From assembly GCA_947575935.1 (NCBI GenBank), contig CANPPM010000141.1, positions 1 to 7,091 of the forward strand: DNA of 7,091 bases. The letters are read 5' to 3'. Origin of the DNA: an uncultured Butyricicoccus sp. (GTDB lineage Bacteria; Bacillota; Clostridia; Oscillospirales; Butyricicoccaceae). Shown one piece after another: positions 5,577-7,091 of the stretch; the first letter of the stretch is position 1, and every line of letters starts with the position of its first letter. A program made the position numbers and the translations under genes. Below the pieces are notes generated by a model. The model searched no databases and was not told the origin of the DNA. It saw nothing but the letters and a program-made list of their open reading frames with translations.

Positions 5577-5709
5577 AGAGCAGTTCCGTAGCATTCCAGC
5601 ATAACAGTGCAATTGTCAGCATGTGCTAATTCCTTTGCAGGCTTGAACTCGCTCCAGGAACTGCACCGGGCTGCCAGAAGTGCCATGAACAAAAAGGAGA
5701 TTACAAACG
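5577..5709 (+). other. Leader of the AKR-merR mRNA
   Basis: This is about 133 nt from the predicted start point to the ATG. I find no riboswitch signature and no strong hairpin; only a 5-bp TGCAG/CTGCA pairing stands out. It ends with AAGGAG (5694-5699), 10 nt before the ATG at 5710. An ATG at 5685 opens a different frame that overlaps the AKR start and looks like a chance frame. Confidence 0.4.
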
Positions 5710-6879
5710 ATGAATTACCGTATACTAGGCCGTACCGGCATCCGAGTCAGCGAAATCGGTTTGGGCTGCGAGGGCCTTATCGACAAATCCTATGCAGAAG
5801 TCAAAGCATTTGTCGATCTGATGGAAGAATCAGGGAGCAATGTGATCGACCTCTATTCGCCTAATCCTGAGCTCCGCTCAAATCTGGGACGTGCCTTGCA
5901 AGGCAGGCGTGAACATTTTATCCTGCAGGCGCATCTATGTACGATTTGGAAGGATGGGCAGTATAAACGCACCCGTGACCTTGCTGAGGTCAAAGAAGGT
6001 TTTACGGACCAGCTGAAACGTCTGGGAACCAGCTTTGTTGAGATTGGTATGCTCCACTATGTGGATTCCCTTTCCGACTGGAATAGAATGCAAAGCGGAG
6101 ACATCATGCGCTATGCCCTTTCCCTAAAGGCATCAAAAACGATAAAAAGCATTGGTCTTTCCAGCCACAATCCAGAGGTCGCGGCTGCAGCTGTAAATAG
6201 TGGTCTGATTGATGTATTAATGTTTAGTATCAACCCCTGTTACGACCTTCAGCCCGCAAGTGAAGATGTAGAAGCACTTTGGGCGGAAAAAAACTATGAA
6301 ACGCCACTTATCAACATGGATCCACAGCGGCAAGCGCTCTACGAGGACTGTCAGCGGCTTGGGGTCGGCATTACAGTCATGAAAGCCTTTGGCGGCGGCG
6401 ACTTGCTCCATGCGTACTCTCCCGCCGGGAAATCACTAACACAGTTTCAATGCCTGCATTATGCACTAACCCGCCCTGGCGTCGTTTCGGTAATGTCCGG
6501 TGCGCGAACGCTGGATGAGCTCCGCGACAGTATTGCATATGAAACCGCGCCGGAAAGTGAAAAGGATTACGCCGCCGCCCTTGCTTCCTTCCCCAAAATC
6601 AGCTGGAAGGGACACTGTATGTACTGCGGACACTGCGCACCCTGTCCAAAGGGCATAGATGTCGCTTCAGTTACCAAATTTTTAAACCTTTCACAAGCAC
6701 AGGGTGGAATCCCTGAAACCGTTCGTGAGCATTACGCAGCACTGCCACACCATGCAGATGAATGCATCCGATGCGGTGCCTGTGAAAAACGCTGTCCGTT
6801 CGATGTTCCAATTATTGAAAACATGTCGCATGCCGCCGCACTATTTTCGGAAGAAAAACAAGGGGGAAATACGCAATGA
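5710..6879 (+). CDS. Aldo/keto reductase-like protein with C-terminal two-cluster 4Fe-4S domain
   Basis: Protein of 389 residues: an AKR-type TIM barrel (about 1-295) opening with MNYRILGRTGIRVSEIGLGCEG, then a ferredoxin-like tail. The tail has C303-x2-C306-x2-C309-x2-C312-P and C352-x2-C355-x2-C358-x3-C362-P, sufficient for two 4Fe-4S clusters. The layout fits the predicted Fe-S oxidoreductases of the aldo/keto reductase superfamily (COG1453 type). Of the classical tetrad, Asp47 (VIDLY) and His116 (MLHYVD) are kept, but by my alignment to the DTAxxYG and TKV patterns the Tyr position holds Asn52 and the Lys position holds His75, so ordinary NAD(P)H carbonyl reduction is doubtful. The substrate is unknown; electron transfer through the clusters is likely. 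The start is backed by AAGGAG at 5694-5699. Its stop overlaps the MerR gene by 4 nt (ATGA), and the pair is probably controlled from 5539-5569. Confidence 0.9.
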   Translation: MNYRILGRTGIRVSEIGLGCEGLIDKSYAEVKAFVDLMEESGSNVIDLYSPNPELRSNLGRALQGRREHFILQAHLCTIWKDGQYKRTRDLAEVKEGFTDQLKRLGTSFVEIGMLHYVDSLSDWNRMQSGDIMRYALSLKASKTIKSIGLSSHNPEVAAAAVNSGLIDVLMFSINPCYDLQPASEDVEALWAEKNYETPLINMDPQRQALYEDCQRLGVGITVMKAFGGGDLLHAYSPAGKSLTQFQCLHYALTRPGVVSVMSGARTLDELRDSIAYETAPESEKDYAAALASFPKISWKGHCMYCGHCAPCPKGIDVASVTKFLNLSQAQGGIPETVREHYAALPHHADECIRCGACEKRCPFDVPIIENMSHAAALFSEEKQGGNTQ

Positions 6880-7091
6880 CGATCGCAGAAGTGAGTCGGA
6901 AGTTTGATATTTCACCAGATACTTTAAGATACTATGAACGAATCGGCCTGCTGCCGCCTGTCCCTCGAAATAAAAGTGGAATCCGTGACTACAACGAGGA
7001 ATCGTGCAGCTGGATTGAACTGATGAAATGCATGCGTGCTGCTGGCGTACAAATCGAGACGCTCATCAAATATGTCGCCCTATTCCGGTGC
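6876..7091 (+). CDS. MerR-family transcriptional regulator (3' end cut by window)
   Basis: The first 72 residues are present and the frame runs open to the last base. They form the typical N-terminal winged-helix DNA-binding domain of MerR regulators: MTIAEVSRKFDISPDTLRYYERIGLLPP, with the RYYE(R)IGLL signature, then the wing NKSGIRDY and the second helix pair WIELMKCMRAAGVQIETLIKYV. The effector-binding C-terminus is outside the window, so the inducer cannot be inferred. Cys53 and Cys72 are visible, but a redox role is speculative. Its ATG overlaps the stop of the AKR-like gene (ATGA), and a purine-rich AGGGGG lies 9 nt upstream, which indicates translational coupling. It is the likely regulator of the palindromic promoter at 5539-5569, and hence autoregulated. 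Confidence 0.93.
   Translation, partial: MTIAEVSRKFDISPDTLRYYERIGLLPPVPRNKSGIRDYNEESCSWIELMKCMRAAGVQIETLIKYVALFRC

Noticed and set aside
5427..5612. Minus-strand 61-codon frame in the spacer before the AKR gene
   Set aside because: It has no ribosome binding site, overlaps the MerR-type promoter, and has no recognisable motif.

Overview
The window looks like chromosomal DNA from a low- to mid-GC Gram-positive anaerobe of the class Clostridia, most likely an Oscillospiraceae/Ruminococcaceae-type gut bacterium. The signs are strong AGGAGG-type ribosome binding sites, textbook TTGACA/TATAAT promoters, a PcrA-type helicase with a C-terminal Tudor-like tail, an SH3b-NlpC/P60 secreted cell-wall hydrolase, a ferredoxin-tailed aldo/keto reductase next to a MerR regulator, and an MtaB-type tRNA methylthiotransferase. 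The family assignment is an inference from gene content; there is no rRNA or other phylogenetic marker.

Layout. (1) 2-2110 (+): UvrD/PcrA-family helicase, missing only its first few residues at the window edge. (2) 2112-2160: a perfect 14-bp hairpin that serves as a shared, probably bidirectional terminator between convergent genes. (3) 2160-3398 (-): a two-gene operon with a 96-residue conserved-type protein of unknown function followed by a secreted SH3b-SH3b-NlpC/P60 endopeptidase. It is read from a near-consensus promoter (3475-3503) that carries a TGTAACC direct repeat with an 11-bp period at its -10/+1 region. (4) 3399-3662: divergent control region with an imperfect 14-bp inverted repeat and a strong mtaB promoter. 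(5) 3663-4964 (+): mtaB, then 5044-5274 (+): a 76-residue, 25% cysteine, single-TM protein with a 21-residue internal repeat, closed by a strong terminator (5371-5411). (6) 5539-5569: a MerR-type promoter with a 19-bp spacer and a perfect 14-bp palindrome. (7) 5710-6879 (+): aldo/keto reductase-like protein with two 4Fe-4S motifs, overlapping by 4 nt (ATGA) a MerR-family regulator (6876 to the window end).

How parts work together. The AKR-like/MerR pair with its palindromic promoter reads as a self-contained, autoregulated inducible operon. The minus-strand pair is probably a cell-wall hydrolase unit under its own regulated promoter. mtaB is housekeeping tRNA modification; the Cys-rich gene behind it may be co-transcribed but no functional link is visible.

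The least explained item is the Cys-rich membrane protein at 5044-5274. The next most interesting are the AKR-like protein that lacks the canonical catalytic Tyr and Lys, and the two operator-like elements. I see no tRNA, rRNA, CRISPR array, insertion sequence or phage gene.
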